From Erwinia sp. (lineage in GTDB: Bacteria > Pseudomonadota > Gammaproteobacteria > Enterobacterales > Enterobacteriaceae), in the NCBI GenBank assembly GCA_964016415.1, contig OZ024666.1, positions 1,407,310 to 1,471,309 of the forward strand: a DNA stretch of 64,000 nt, in the 5' to 3' direction. The translations under genes and the position numbers were made by a program. Of this stretch, positions 19,270 to 31,199 are shown piece by piece (within the stretch, counting starts at the first letter, position 1; every line of letters starts with the position of its first letter). The notes below the pieces were generated by a model. That model was not told where the DNA came from. It worked only from the letters and a program-made list of their open reading frames with translations, and searched no databases.

Positions 19270-20154
19270 CTAATGCAAACTGGCAATAATTTTTTCACCG
19301 AGGCGCGCAATCGCCTGATTACGCTCTGTCATGGTTGCTGCTGTTTCGGTGATATAAACAGTCACCAGCAGAGGAGAGCGTTGAGGGGGCCAGATAACGC
19401 TGATAATCCCTCGTGAGCCATGTTCTCCTGCTCCTGTTTTATCAGCAATTTTCCATCCTGCCGGTAAGGCTGCGCGTAGCAGGGCGTCAGCCACTTTGTC
19501 TTCCACCATCCATTGTGTCAGCTGCTGCCGTGATGACGATGACAACACATTACCGAGCAGCAAAGTATTCACGGTGTGGCTGATAGCCAGCGGCGTCGTG
19601 GTATCGCGCGGATCTCCCGGAATAGCACTGTTTAGTTCAGGTTCCAGCCGGTCAACTCGCGTGACATTGTCACCGATTGAACGTAAAAACTGCGTCACGG
19701 CAGCCGGGCCTCCGGCACGCAACGCAATCAAATTCGCCGCCGTATTATCACTGTGACTGACGGCTGCCTGACACAGTGTCTGCAAGTTCATACTGTTGGG
19801 TTTGATAAATTTCTCAGTCACTGGTGAATAACTGATCAGTTGCTCCCGGCTAAACTGTACGTTCTCTGTCAGCACCACATTTTTCTTATCCACTTGCGCC
19901 AGCAACGCGGCACAGAGTAGTGATTTCAGTGTACTGTTCATCGGGAAACGCTCATCTCCGCGATAACTGACTTGTGCACTATCTGCGGTGTCGATGAGGG
20001 CAATACCGATACGTGCCTGTAAGCGTTGCTCTTCCTGCTGTGCCATGGCACGCAGCGCTGTACTATCCGGCAATGCGGCACAGAGCTTGCTACTCAACAG
20101 TAATAAAGTCATTGTGAGCAAAGTCGGTATATTGAAAAAACGTTTTTCTTTCAT
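19270..20154 (-). CDS. class A serine beta-lactamase
   Basis: 294 residues with an N-terminal signal peptide (about residues 1-28, ending LLSSKLCAA). All class A motifs are present: STLK (S70xxK; in MNSTLKSLLC), the SDN loop (SHSDNTAANL), E166 in RLEPELNSAIPGDPRDTTTP, and KTG in ADKTGAGEHGSRG. So it is a functional-looking periplasmic penicillinase or cephalosporinase of the TEM/SHV/CARB/LEN-like branch; I could not place it more exactly, and the substrate profile is not predictable here. It has no AmpR-type regulator beside it and lies alone between the hydantoin island and the srf operon. It looks like a resident chromosomal gene rather than a cassette: no integron or transposon ends are seen. 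Confidence 0.93.
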   Translation of the reverse strand: MKEKRFFNIPTLLTMTLLLLSSKLCAALPDSTALRAMAQQEEQRLQARIGIALIDTADSAQVSYRGDERFPMNSTLKSLLCAALLAQVDKKNVVLTENVQFSREQLISYSPVTEKFIKPNSMNLQTLCQAAVSHSDNTAANLIALRAGGPAAVTQFLRSIGDNVTRVDRLEPELNSAIPGDPRDTTTPLAISHTVNTLLLGNVLSSSSRQQLTQWMVEDKVADALLRAALPAGWKIADKTGAGEHGSRGIISVIWPPQRSPLLVTVYITETAATMTERNQAIARLGEKIIASLH

Positions 20155-21124
20155 TTAGTGGCATCCATGATTTATCTCTGTCAACAGTTGACTGTGCTGT
20201 ATCAGCCCCGTAATTATGCAGCACTCTGATAGTATTATCACGCTGTTGATGGCGTATCCTAAGCCCTTTTAATCTGTGCCAGGAGATCCTGCAACTGCTG
20301 CTGTGATACGCTATCGAGTTGCTGCGCGGGAGAGTATCCGGCATTTTCGACAATCACTGTTTTCAGACCAATTAACCAGTCATAAATAAAATGCGCCATG
20401 GTTTTTCGGCGTGGCACTCAGGCGACTGAGACGTTTGCCTTTTTCGGGTGCATCAACGGCACTTTGCGGTCTGGCAAATATGGTCATTCCATGATTGACT
20501 TTACTTTCTGGTCGCTCTGATTCCGGACGTTGCAAAAAACCCAGCCAGGCGACAAAATCCCCGATAATGCCAAGCACGGCTGACACCTGCCGGTCAGCAA
20601 GATGTTGGGCAGGAAGCTCGCCTGCGGCGAAACGACTGACAGCGGCAGCGAGTGCTGTCGGAATATCCTGGCGAATACTGGCAGTGACTAATTCACTGGT
20701 TAACATTTCTAGTACCGGTTTATAAATACCCAACACTGTGCATAACGTACTGTTTTCTGGTAACTGACGCAGCTGTTGTAACCACAAATGGTACACAATT
20801 CCGGCAAACTCAGTGTCTTGCAGAGCAGGCGAACTGGCCGTCTCCGCACTCAATTTCGTGACGCTGTCACTTAAAAGATCAATCTCCATGCCAATACTGT
20901 AAGGATCACGATGAACCGGCTCACTCGGTTTTATCTCTATGTGGATTGTACTGCTGTAGGCTTCACGTATTGCATCACGCGCGGGCAACAAACGCTCAAG
21001 TAATTCCCCGTGAACACCCGTGCGGGTCTGTAAGGCTTTCAGTAAGCGGTCAGCGATTTCCAGCCGCTGTTCCGGGCTATCCTGTTCGTCCTGATAACAC
21101 CAGCGACCAAGAAGATTCTCATCA

Positions 21125-22042
<918 letters not shown>

Positions 22043-22342
22043 TTTTTTAGGATTTCATTCTCCATTTCAAGGCGTTGTATCCGTTTTCTCATTTCCCTGA
22101 GTTCAGTCTGCTCAGGCGTCAGAGGCAGCCCCGGGGGCGTTTTCCCCTGGCGCTCGATACGTAACGATTTTACCCGGCGGTTGATGGCGGAGAGGCTGAC
22201 GTTCATCGCCTTAGCCGCCTCGCCGTGAGTGTAGTTCTGATCCAGGACCAGTTTTGCCGCTTCGACTTTAAATTCAGCAGTAAATGCTTTGCTCATTGGT
22301 TCACCTATAAGATGTTGAGGTGAGCATATCACCTCTGCTCAG

Positions 22343-22368
22343 GTGGCCAAATTAAGTGTGCCACTACA
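22343..22368 (-). repeat. IS terminal inverted repeat, right
   Basis: 26-bp end of the IS, reading on the minus strand TGTAGTGGCACACTTAATTT then GGCCAC. Confidence 0.85.
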
Positions 22369-23851
22369 TCAAGTTCACGTTTTATCTGCAGGCTACGCTG
22401 AGTAATACGCTGCCACTTCCTCTCTTTGTGTAATGCTGCACCCAGCCAGTTCACCATACGCTGACGCTCTTTCTCATCCATCACCAGCATTGAGCCCCAT
22501 GTATCTCCCGACTCACCCACAAAGCGTTGTACTGCGGCATCATAGTGTACATCCTGCGTGAGTCTCAGATCATAGGGAGTCAGTGCCCATATTAATGCGG
22601 GTTTATGTCCGCTCCGTAACCGGGCGGTCTCTCCCTGACTTTTCATCACCCACTGCTTGAGTAACGGAGCAAGTTGTAATGCACCGTTTTTACTGCCAGC
22701 AGCACTTCACACCACCAGCAAATCCATCTCCTGATACTGAGCATTGCGTAACAGGCTATAGCGTTTTCTTGCCGTCAGAAAATCAACCACCGGGTCAGAG
22801 AGTTTCAGTACAACTTTTTCCTCTGAAGGATAAATAACTCTGTCCGCTTCCGTCGGTGGCTTAACCTCATCTTCATGCCGAGATGAGAAAACTATTTCAC
22901 GGCACAGTAGCAGTAAGTCGAGGGTGGCGATCTCAAAATGGCTGAGAGATGAACGACCCTTTTTCACTGAGACAGTAACCCGTTGTTCGTTTCCTGCGAC
23001 ATCCTGTACGGGCAGTGTGCCATTAAATAAGCTGACTGTCGGATGCCCAATCAGGTCTTCATTTGCGAACACAGTTTCTGAGAATGCCATCTGTTTCAAC
23101 GCATAGGCCAGTTGGCGGTATAACTGTGTCAGGGTTTCATCCTCTCCCCACCAGGGAGCCAGAAGCGTTGCCCGATCCTCAATCGTCAGGAAGGGTAATA
23201 TCTGCCATAAGCCGTACCACACACCGAGGTCAGGCAATACCTGACGCCCTGCATTCAGAATTTCCAGTGACTCCCATAAAGCAATCACTTGCTGCTCAGT
23301 GATCCCCCCGGTTAATGTCGTCTGACGCGCGTTTAATGCTCTTTGCATCTTTGACGTCATCGTTCCGGTGACCGGAAATGCGCTTTTAGTGGTATGTCTT
23401 TCTTGCCATGCCATGATCAAGACAACGATCACTTCATGTTCCTGAAGTAACGTGAGTTGTAGCGGTGCCGCCGCCGGCGCGCTTGCAGAGGTGCTGAAAC
23501 GTAATGAAGTCAGAGGAGGGTGCACATCACTGGTAAAATGTGATGAGACACCAGAGACAGGCTTGTTTTCCTCGTGCCGCTTTTGCGCTACACCTTCCGC
23601 CAGCCAGGCTTTTCCTGACAGCGATGCGCCGATAAAGCCAATGGCATCCTGACGCTCTTCTTGCTGCTGCAGCCGCTGCACTTGCTCACTGGTACGTGCC
23701 AGACGCAGAGTCAGCCATTCGGCCTCCCGCTCCAGCACATCATTCTCTTTCCGGGCTGCCAACAACCATGTCTGTGCCTGCGACAGACTCTGCTGTAAAG
23801 TATCGAGCGTTTTACGCCGCTGCCGGGTAGTTTTTTCAGTTATCGGTGCTT

Positions 23852-26833
23852 TCATTTTTTAAATACACTTCCACTGTCGAGCCAATAGTGAGTAATGCCT
23901 GAACCACTGCCTGGCAAAGTGTTCAGTTTCAGTTGCAACTGCTCTAGTGGTACTGCAGAGCCATCACTTAGTCGGGCTTCCGAGAGCATAAATTGTGTAG
24001 GATAGGGCGAGCCAGCGGGTTTCACCATCGCCAGTTTCACTTTTAGCATTTCATCGCTGGCAATACGCCTTGCCAATTGAGCATCAGCCAGTGTCAGCAT
24101 ATACAAAGGTGCCGCAGGCCAGCGGGCATTTTCCAACTGACGAAAACCTAACGCCACACTACCACGGACTCTGAAGCTTTGCTGCTGCTCCAGACGCCCC
24201 TGAGTATCATCCAAATCGATGTCGGCATACCAGACATTCTCTTCTGAGAGCATTTCATTACTATCCAGCACACCCAGATAGCGCACCGTAGAGTAAGATT
24301 CAAAATCAGCAGCTTTGAACCAAAAGTTGGCCAGTCGTAACTCCAGAGAGAGCAGGCATAACATAGCCCCCACCGCTGCAGTGGATTTAGGATTATCTAT
24401 TGTTCCTTGCTTATTGAAAGGGTACCAGTCACTGGTGTGGTATCCATCCAGCGACAACATTCGGTTGACGGGTAGGGGTTGCAGGTGACGAAACAGCGCC
24501 TGGATGCCCGGGAAACGTGGAGGACGTCCGGTGAGCAATAAAACATCACAATCATGTACCGCCACCACTTCGGCAAGTGAACGTAAACGCTGACAAATAC
24601 GTAACCTGGAACTGAGGAACTCACCATGTAACTGATTGAGGCTCACCACCATCAGCACTTGCAAAATATCAAATGTCGGAGCATCCCCAGGTAAATCACG
24701 CTGAATTTCACCATTGATTTGCTGATGCAGGGTGGCTGTGGGTGGCTGAGGTAACAACTCGCCAAAAAGTGCCTCGACTTCAGCTTCCAGTTGTTCAGGA
24801 TCATAGTTTTCATATGCCTGAAGAATCGCCTGTCCGAGAGGAATAAATATTTGTAGTGTCACCTGTTGTCGCAACGTTGAATAACCGTCAATACGCCCCT
24901 CCTGTCCGAACAGGCGCGTCATGGTAAGCTTAGGGTCAGCGACTCCCGCGGTTGTCAGGGCAGATTGCAGAGCGGGTAATACATAGAGTTGAATGACATC
25001 CAGCAGAATATCATCACCGGCAAGCCGGAAGCCTTCACGGAACAGAAGTTCAGGAACAATACTGACATCATGACTGTTCCCTTCATCAAGGCTGAACGCT
25101 GTAATTGCCAGGTCTGTCGTTCCTCCACCGATGTCTATCGATGCGATACGCAGTGTTCTGCCGGGTTGCTCTCCGGGAGCCAGTGGTCTGTCGGGGCGAG
25201 CCTGGCTGGCAAAAAAGTCGGCCGCCTGTCCGGAAAAATTGACCTGGGTTTCGTTGTAGAGATACACCATCTGACCGCAGGTTGCTTCATCCCAGGCCAT
25301 CTGAATATCAGGCACCGGGAAAAGCGTACCGGCACCGGATGCAGGCAATCCATCATCGCTGTCGTGCCATCCCATTGATTTCCATACCAGCACAATCGCC
25401 TCCTGCATACGCTGCCGCAAAATCTCCCGTTCCTGATGGGGCATGGCGCAAGGTAATGTCAGGATAATATGGCGCAGCTGGCGAGGGGCCTGACTATGCA
25501 GCATTTTTTGCCGTTGCTGAGGGCTGTTCATCTGCATTAATGCCTGTGCTAACAGCTCGATCAACATAAATCGCATCATCGAACTGCGACTGTAATGCGC
25601 TGAAAATACCGGAAGACGCTCCTCCACGGGCTGCTGATATAAGGGTTCACCTTCATCGTTCATCAGCATCATCAGCGGTGGAGCAATGGCCATCGCCTCA
25701 CTGGCCGAGGGACCTGAACGTTGACCAAAACGCCAGCCGGGTGCATACCTGTCACAATCCCATAAATAACGCCGTGGGTTCGAAATTCCCGATGCGCCTT
25801 CATTGCCATCGCGTTGTACTGCCAGCGTTGTGGCTTCGCTCCCAACACGCGTCATCGAAGGCCAGAGAAATGCATCACTGCGCCCACTCTCAACCGAAAA
25901 ATTTTGTTTACCGAAATGCGGTTGAGAGAACTCTACACGGCTTTCAAATAATTCATCACAGATTGTGTGCGGGTGAGTAAAGTTACGCAATTGTAATTCA
26001 TATGTGTGCTTTAAACCCTGATGATCATTTTCATGATCTTCGACCATAATGCCGCATGTGTGGGCATTGCCAGCATCAAGAATTAAATCAACCGGCACCG
26101 GGGGGGGCTGTTGCGTCGCCGTGCTGACCTTTAACAGGGGTAATGCCAGTTGTTCACCCAACACATGCAACACGTTGAGATAGTGAGCCTGATATTCAAA
26201 TTCTCGCAATGCGGTTGCAATGCTTTCTGCTGAGCGTTGTTCCAGACGGGTCGCCTGCTGCTGAAATGTCTCTCTTAGCCAGCCATCTATCCATGTATGG
26301 TCGAGAAATTCACCTAGCTCATGGCTGCGGTACGCCAGTGCGAAATGAATTCCGCTGCGCGCATCATTTTCGGTAAGCGCCAGTGACTCATCACGATCGC
26401 CAGGCGTAGTACGCGTTTCAAAAGCCAGCACCAGACGATGGGTTTTCCCTTGCGCATCAGGAGAGTCGAGGGCAACGATACGCAATCTTGCCCGGTTATC
26501 CGGGCCACCAACAAAAGTACGGGGCAGGTTGACGCGGAAAAAAGGCAAAGGAAGCCAGATATCATTTAATAAACGCAGTGATTGAGCCAGCGCAAAACCA
26601 CATTCTGGTTTCACCACTTCAGGATGCCCACCCTGCACATTTGGCAACACATAGCGTCCGGTTTCATCCTCCAGACTTAAACGCAGTAACGGGCCGTTGG
26701 CCGTTTTGCGGACAAACTGGCCGACAGTTCCGGCTCCCAGATCCGGCGTAAGAGCAAAATTAAGGAACTGGATACCATTGTTTTGAATCAGCGTGGTAAC
26801 AGGATTAAAGGCAGTAATGGTCGCCAGGGTCAT
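23852..26833 (-). CDS. srfB: SrfB-like protein
   Basis: 993 residues, the usual SrfB size. It carries an actin/Hsp70-type phosphate motif RIASIDIGGGTTDLAITAF (about residues 560-580), and an earlier segment LILDAGNAHTCGIMVEDH also resembles this ATPase fold, so it may bind ATP; no chaperone role is proven. The function of the Srf proteins is poorly known; they were named from a Salmonella SsrB-regulated set. ATGA overlaps join it to srfA upstream and srfC downstream, so the three are one operon. SrfB and SrfA look intact while SrfC is broken, so if the three act together the complex is probably no longer complete. Confidence 0.85.
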   Translation of the reverse strand: MTLATITAFNPVTTLIQNNGIQFLNFALTPDLGAGTVGQFVRKTANGPLLRLSLEDETGRYVLPNVQGGHPEVVKPECGFALAQSLRLLNDIWLPLPFFRVNLPRTFVGGPDNRARLRIVALDSPDAQGKTHRLVLAFETRTTPGDRDESLALTENDARSGIHFALAYRSHELGEFLDHTWIDGWLRETFQQQATRLEQRSAESIATALREFEYQAHYLNVLHVLGEQLALPLLKVSTATQQPPPVPVDLILDAGNAHTCGIMVEDHENDHQGLKHTYELQLRNFTHPHTICDELFESRVEFSQPHFGKQNFSVESGRSDAFLWPSMTRVGSEATTLAVQRDGNEGASGISNPRRYLWDCDRYAPGWRFGQRSGPSASEAMAIAPPLMMLMNDEGEPLYQQPVEERLPVFSAHYSRSSMMRFMLIELLAQALMQMNSPQQRQKMLHSQAPRQLRHIILTLPCAMPHQEREILRQRMQEAIVLVWKSMGWHDSDDGLPASGAGTLFPVPDIQMAWDEATCGQMVYLYNETQVNFSGQAADFFASQARPDRPLAPGEQPGRTLRIASIDIGGGTTDLAITAFSLDEGNSHDVSIVPELLFREGFRLAGDDILLDVIQLYVLPALQSALTTAGVADPKLTMTRLFGQEGRIDGYSTLRQQVTLQIFIPLGQAILQAYENYDPEQLEAEVEALFGELLPQPPTATLHQQINGEIQRDLPGDAPTFDILQVLMVVSLNQLHGEFLSSRLRICQRLRSLAEVVAVHDCDVLLLTGRPPRFPGIQALFRHLQPLPVNRMLSLDGYHTSDWYPFNKQGTIDNPKSTAAVGAMLCLLSLELRLANFWFKAADFESYSTVRYLGVLDSNEMLSEENVWYADIDLDDTQGRLEQQQSFRVRGSVALGFRQLENARWPAAPLYMLTLADAQLARRIASDEMLKVKLAMVKPAGSPYPTQFMLSEARLSDGSAVPLEQLQLKLNTLPGSGSGITHYWLDSGSVFKK

Positions 26834-28164
26834 TTTTTACTCTCGCGTTTCATGATCATGGTTAACGGGGTATCAGAGTCATACTGACCACTGCAATCAG
26901 CGGGACCACTGGCAGACTGTTTACAGGTTATTTCCGGTAAAGTGTAACGCGAACCATCGCTGCAACGCGCTTTAGTTCGACAGTTGATAATTAAATTACC
27001 GGTTTTCATCACTGCAGCACTGACATTCGCCTGACAAGTGACGCCTTCACCTTGATCCACTCTGACCGTACCTTTCCCTTTATTAAACTGATAACGTAAA
27101 TCGAACGCAGGCTTTCCTTGGGCGAATTGGTAGCGTGCAGACGCTGTATTCGCAGTCTCTGTCGTATCACTGGACGCAGTCACTCTCCAACGCCCATTGA
27201 GAAACTCAGTAGTGCCATTTTTCAGCGAGTCAGGTGGCATGACAAGGCGGTTTTTCTCAGCGTTCAGATCTTTTTTTACCGTCTCTGTTTCCTGTGGTTT
27301 ATGGATTTCTGTTACTACTGGTGGAATCACCGTCGCGCTCTGCAGCGGTAGCTGCACCCCTTGCCACTGCAGCGGCGAATGGACAATTTCTGCCACGTCA
27401 CTTTTTGCCACTGATTCGGCTGATGTTGTCGGGGTTTTATGCAGATACAAAAAGTAGCCACTCACCACCGCAGCGACAGGGAGCAGGGCAGCATAACGCC
27501 AGTATAACCGCCGTGCTGTGGGTGAACTCTCTGGCTCAGGTGTTGATGGTATTTCGGTGATTGGTGTTGTCTCAGCGACTGCGATGACTGGTTGAGGTTC
27601 TGGCAGCGATTGTACCGTCACTTCTTTTTGTACCGCAGGAACCACAGGCTCAATAATCGGTGCCTCTTCGACAGGTTCCGGTTCACGCAGCATCGCCAGG
27701 GGAACCAGAGGCGACCTGGTATCCAGCGCCACGAACCCCCAGAAGGTAATCACGGGTTTTCCCCCCACCAGATGGACGACATTTTTATCCGGAAATTGCA
27801 GGGTATGAGCGAGCAGAGCACCAAAATGCCGCTCTGCAGCCTTAGGCGATTTCTCTGCTTTCTGGCAGAGTGCAATAATTGCTTTCTGACAGTTTTCAAG
27901 CTCATTGAGTGCTTGTTTACGCGCCCGATCACTCGCCGCTGCCCAGGAGGTTACCGCACCCTCGCGCGTGGTGTACCAGTCCAGTCGTTTGCCTTCATCA
28001 TCCAGTTGTGGCACAGCCAGACACTCAGATACCATATGCTGATTTCTGAGACGCAACGTTTCGCGCAACTGCATCGCGGAGAGGTAAACAGCCTGTCCGC
28101 GCTCGCCGAGTGCCAGCACAGAATCCAGGTTACCACTGCGTAAAAGAGTATTGGCCACAATCAA
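26830..28164 (-). CDS. srfA: SrfA-like membrane-anchored protein
   Basis: About 442-444 residues. The first 165 residues are soluble and helical (LGERGQAVYLSAMQLRETLR near the start), followed by a Pro/Glu-rich linker (about 166-225) and a single membrane helix (WRYAALLPVAAVVSGYFLYL, about 227-246). The last 190 residues are predicted periplasmic and end in a Cys-rich region (TCQANVSA, CRTKARCSDGS, TCKQSASGPADCSGQ) that may form disulfides. It matches SrfA by its position and layout. The start is uncertain: TTG 28164 or GTG 28158, both after AAGG. It overlaps srfB by ATGA. Confidence 0.78.
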   Translation of the reverse strand: MIVANTLLRSGNLDSVLALGERGQAVYLSAMQLRETLRLRNQHMVSECLAVPQLDDEGKRLDWYTTREGAVTSWAAASDRARKQALNELENCQKAIIALCQKAEKSPKAAERHFGALLAHTLQFPDKNVVHLVGGKPVITFWGFVALDTRSPLVPLAMLREPEPVEEAPIIEPVVPAVQKEVTVQSLPEPQPVIAVAETTPITEIPSTPEPESSPTARRLYWRYAALLPVAAVVSGYFLYLHKTPTTSAESVAKSDVAEIVHSPLQWQGVQLPLQSATVIPPVVTEIHKPQETETVKKDLNAEKNRLVMPPDSLKNGTTEFLNGRWRVTASSDTTETANTASARYQFAQGKPAFDLRYQFNKGKGTVRVDQGEGVTCQANVSAAVMKTGNLIINCRTKARCSDGSRYTLPEITCKQSASGPADCSGQYDSDTPLTMIMKRESKK

Positions 28165-28555
28165 CTACCTTATAGTGAACCGGGTTACTTTCCGGGAAGG
28201 TATCTACTGTAGGCGATTTGACTTACCACCAACGCCGCAAATAAGGGGGTAAAGCAGTGATTATTTCATCAATCGCAAGCTTTTTTTCTCATATCACTTT
28301 TTACCTTCCGCTGATTAGCCGCATGTTAGCAAGGTGGGTATGTCCAAATAATGTGCGTCTTATTGCTACTTATCAACACCAATCAGCATTCATACCAGGT
28401 GGCTATGTGCGCTTAATGATAGTACCGCCTGGTGTCTCTATCTGACTAAAAATTTGCGCATTAATAGCTTGTGCGCTATATAATAGCAAGTGGGTTGATT
28501 AATATAATAACAACAAAGTACAGGGCGACCCTGTAATCTTCATAAGGCGATTTCC
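28165..28555. other. intergenic region between srfA and chemoreceptor
   Basis: No gene is supported. It contains the srfA promoter region (leftward) and that of the broken chemoreceptor (rightward). A weak inverted repeat ACCAGGTGG / CCGCCTGGT (28394-28402 and 28425-28433, one mismatch) is the only structure seen. I found no convincing flagellar sigma-28 site. Confidence 0.35.
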
Positions 28556-29864
28556 ATGCGTTTTTTTTTCATCAGGTTTTGGTTTTTTTCGCCGTTCATC
28601 GGCAAAAGCCACATTGCAGGCCATAAATGAGGCGATGGCAAGAATTGAATTCTCACCACAGGGTGATATTCTGTTTGCCAACGACTGTTTTCTTAACACC
28701 ATGCACTACTAAGCAAAAGAACTGATTGGCAAACATCATCGCCTTTTCTGCCCTGAGACCTTCAGTCAATCGCAGGAGTATCTGAGTTTTTGGCAAAGAC
28801 TGCGCAACGGAGAGAGCTTCAGCGGCACCTATTTGAGACTCACTAAAGATAATCAACCAGTCTGGATGGAAGCAACCTACTTCCCGGTGAAAGATCGCCG
28901 GCAACGCGTGGTTAAAGTGGTAAAACTCGCCTCGGTGGTCACTGCGCGAATTCTGGATGCTCAGGAGAAGAATGGAATGACAGATGCAATCAATCGTTCA
29001 ATGGCGGTGATTGCATTTAACTTAAATGGCGAAATACTCAGGGCGAATGATAATTTTCATACAGCTACCGGATACCAGCTTGATGAAATAGTGGGCCGTC
29101 ACCACCGTATGTTCTGTACCACCGATGTAAGTAATAGCAAAGAGTACAAACAGTTCTGGGATAAGTTACGTCATGGAGATTATGTCTCCGGTCAGTTTCC
29201 GCGCATTGACAAACAAGGTCATCCACTTTGGTTACGGGCAACGTACAATCCGGTGTTCGATAACGATCATCGTCTGTATGAGATATTAAAATTTGCCACC
29301 AATGTCACGCCTCAAGTGCTGAAAATTGAACAGGAAAAAGCGGCAGCATTACATGCCTACGATGCCGCCTGTGCGACACGCAAAAATACACAGTTTGGTG
29401 TTGAAGTGATTGAAAAAAGCGTCACCAGAGTGCAGGAGATTGCAGATCGCCTCAATCAGGTTTCACTTGATGTCACTACGCTTAGCGATCAGTCAGCCCA
29501 AATAGGTGCTCTGGTCACCACAATTCGTTCCATTTCCAGCCAGACAAATCTCCTGGCGCTCAACGCCGCTGTCGAAGCTGCACGGGCTGGCGAACATGGT
29601 CGTAGTTTCGCCGTGGTTGCAGCGGAAGTTCGTCATCTGGCCGCTAACATTGACGATGCCAGTAAGAAAATCGCCGGGGTAGTGGAAGACAATCACCATC
29701 TGACTGATTCTGCACTGAAAACTATCACGTCTAATCTTCAGCGGGCTAATGAAAGTGTCTCTCTGGCTCAGGAAGCAGGTAAGGTGATCATTGATATACA
29801 ACATCATGCCACGCAAGTTGTGGAGGCCATTGATAATGTCAGCCTGCAACTTAACCGGGAGTGA
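28556..29864 (+). pseudogene. PAS-domain methyl-accepting chemotaxis protein, broken
   Basis: The conceptual protein has no membrane segment, two PAS domains (about residues 25-140 and 145-260, each with an [11 protein letters not shown] / [11 protein letters not shown] motif) and a short MCP signalling hairpin ([21 protein letters not shown] and [15 protein letters not shown]). AAGGCGA is about 6 nt before ATG 28556. A run of nine T at 28561-28569 leaves the ATG out of frame with the rest; one T fewer restores it. An in-frame TAA at 28709-28711 (MHY*AKELIG) also stops the reading. A downstream TTG at 28833 could begin a fragment keeping the second PAS and signalling hairpin. It looks like a cytosolic energy-sensing chemoreceptor, now dead or truncated. 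Confidence 0.8.
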
Positions 29865-29927
29865 ACCCATAACGACAGGAGATAGTCAGCACAAAGCACG
29901 TATTATCGTTTAGTCTCATATTGTTAG

Positions 29928-31199
29928 CTACCCGATGCGTGCTTCAGGCAGGGCAAGCCACTGAGTGGTGTAAGCAGGAGACAACAACGTGCGTTTCATT
30001 TTCCATTGCTGATTGATGCCTTGTCCGGCAAACCAGAGATGGTCCCCCTGGCCGTTGAGTTTATCCAGCACACTCATCAGGGCTTCACTGTTTGCTCTGG
30101 GCGATGCCTCGTCAAACAGGCTCAACTGCGCAATGTGTGACGAAGAGAGTTCGGTCAGCATGATGCCAGCCTTAATGTAACGCGGTCCATTACGCCAAAT
30201 TTTATCTAACGCCTTTACCGCACTGGCGATGATATCGCGGGTATCATCAGTTGCTATTCCTCGTCTCTCTGTTGCCTGATTGCTGTAAACATTTTGTGCA
30301 TGGGTAAAAGGGGATGTACGGATAAAAGTACAAATTTGCTGGCAATACTGGTTATCTTCACGCAATTTTTCAGCTGCCCGCTGCGCATAAAGCACTATTG
30401 CCTCACGCATGCTGGCATAATCAGTGATCACCTGACCAAAAGAACGCGATACCATAATCTGCTGCTTTTGGGCCGGGATCTCTTCCAGCAGCAGACAGCT
30501 TTCCCAATTTAACTCACGAATGGTCCGTTCCAGCACAACACTGAACTGGCGTCGTAATGTAGCCGGATTAGCTTTAGCTAAATCCAGCGCGCTATGAATT
30601 CCGGAAGTTTGCAACCTTTTCGCCAGCCGACGTCCCACTCCCCAGACTTCATCTACGGGTTGCCGGGCCAGTAACTTTTCAGTTCTGGTACGATTTTCAG
30701 CACTCAGTAGCAGCACACCATTAAACTGTGGCCACTCTTTTGAAGCCCATTGTGCCGATTTAGCCAGTGTTTTGGTTGGCCCCATTCCGACCCCCAGGGT
30801 CAACCCTGTCCAGCGGAGAATGTTACTGCGCACCGCTCTGCCAAAAGTCAGCAAATCTGTACTGGTAGCCACCCCCTGAAGATCGAGAAACATTTCATCA
30901 ATACTGTATTGTTCACAACGCGGAGCCATCTGCTCAAGAGAGCGCATCACGCGTTGAGAAAGTGAATGATACAACGCGTAATTACTGGAAAAAGCCACCA
31001 CTTTGTCAGCCAGATGACGTTGTTGTACCTTAAACCACGGTTCAGCCATTTTAATACCGAGCGCTTTGGCTTCAACCGAGCGGGCGATGACACAACCATC
31101 ATTGTTACTCAATACCACCACAGGACGATGGCGTAAGTCAGGACGAAACAGCTTTTCACAACTGGTATAGAAGCTGTTGACATCAGCAAGCGCAAACAT
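29928..31199 (-). CDS. umuC: UmuC subunit of DNA polymerase V
   Basis: 423 residues of a Y-family polymerase. Acidic active-site motifs FALADVNSFYTSCE (near residue 3-16) and YSIDEMF (about 100) are in place, with steric-gate region NNDGCVIARS between. The little-finger domain follows and the C-terminal QLSLFDE is a beta-clamp binding motif. ATG overlaps the umuD stop (TGATG), so the two are translationally coupled. Pol V carries out SOS-induced error-prone translesion synthesis. No lesion seen. Confidence 0.95.
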   Translation of the reverse strand: MFALADVNSFYTSCEKLFRPDLRHRPVVVLSNNDGCVIARSVEAKALGIKMAEPWFKVQQRHLADKVVAFSSNYALYHSLSQRVMRSLEQMAPRCEQYSIDEMFLDLQGVATSTDLLTFGRAVRSNILRWTGLTLGVGMGPTKTLAKSAQWASKEWPQFNGVLLLSAENRTRTEKLLARQPVDEVWGVGRRLAKRLQTSGIHSALDLAKANPATLRRQFSVVLERTIRELNWESCLLLEEIPAQKQQIMVSRSFGQVITDYASMREAIVLYAQRAAEKLREDNQYCQQICTFIRTSPFTHAQNVYSNQATERRGIATDDTRDIIASAVKALDKIWRNGPRYIKAGIMLTELSSSHIAQLSLFDEASPRANSEALMSVLDKLNGQGDHLWFAGQGINQQWKMKRTLLSPAYTTQWLALPEARIG

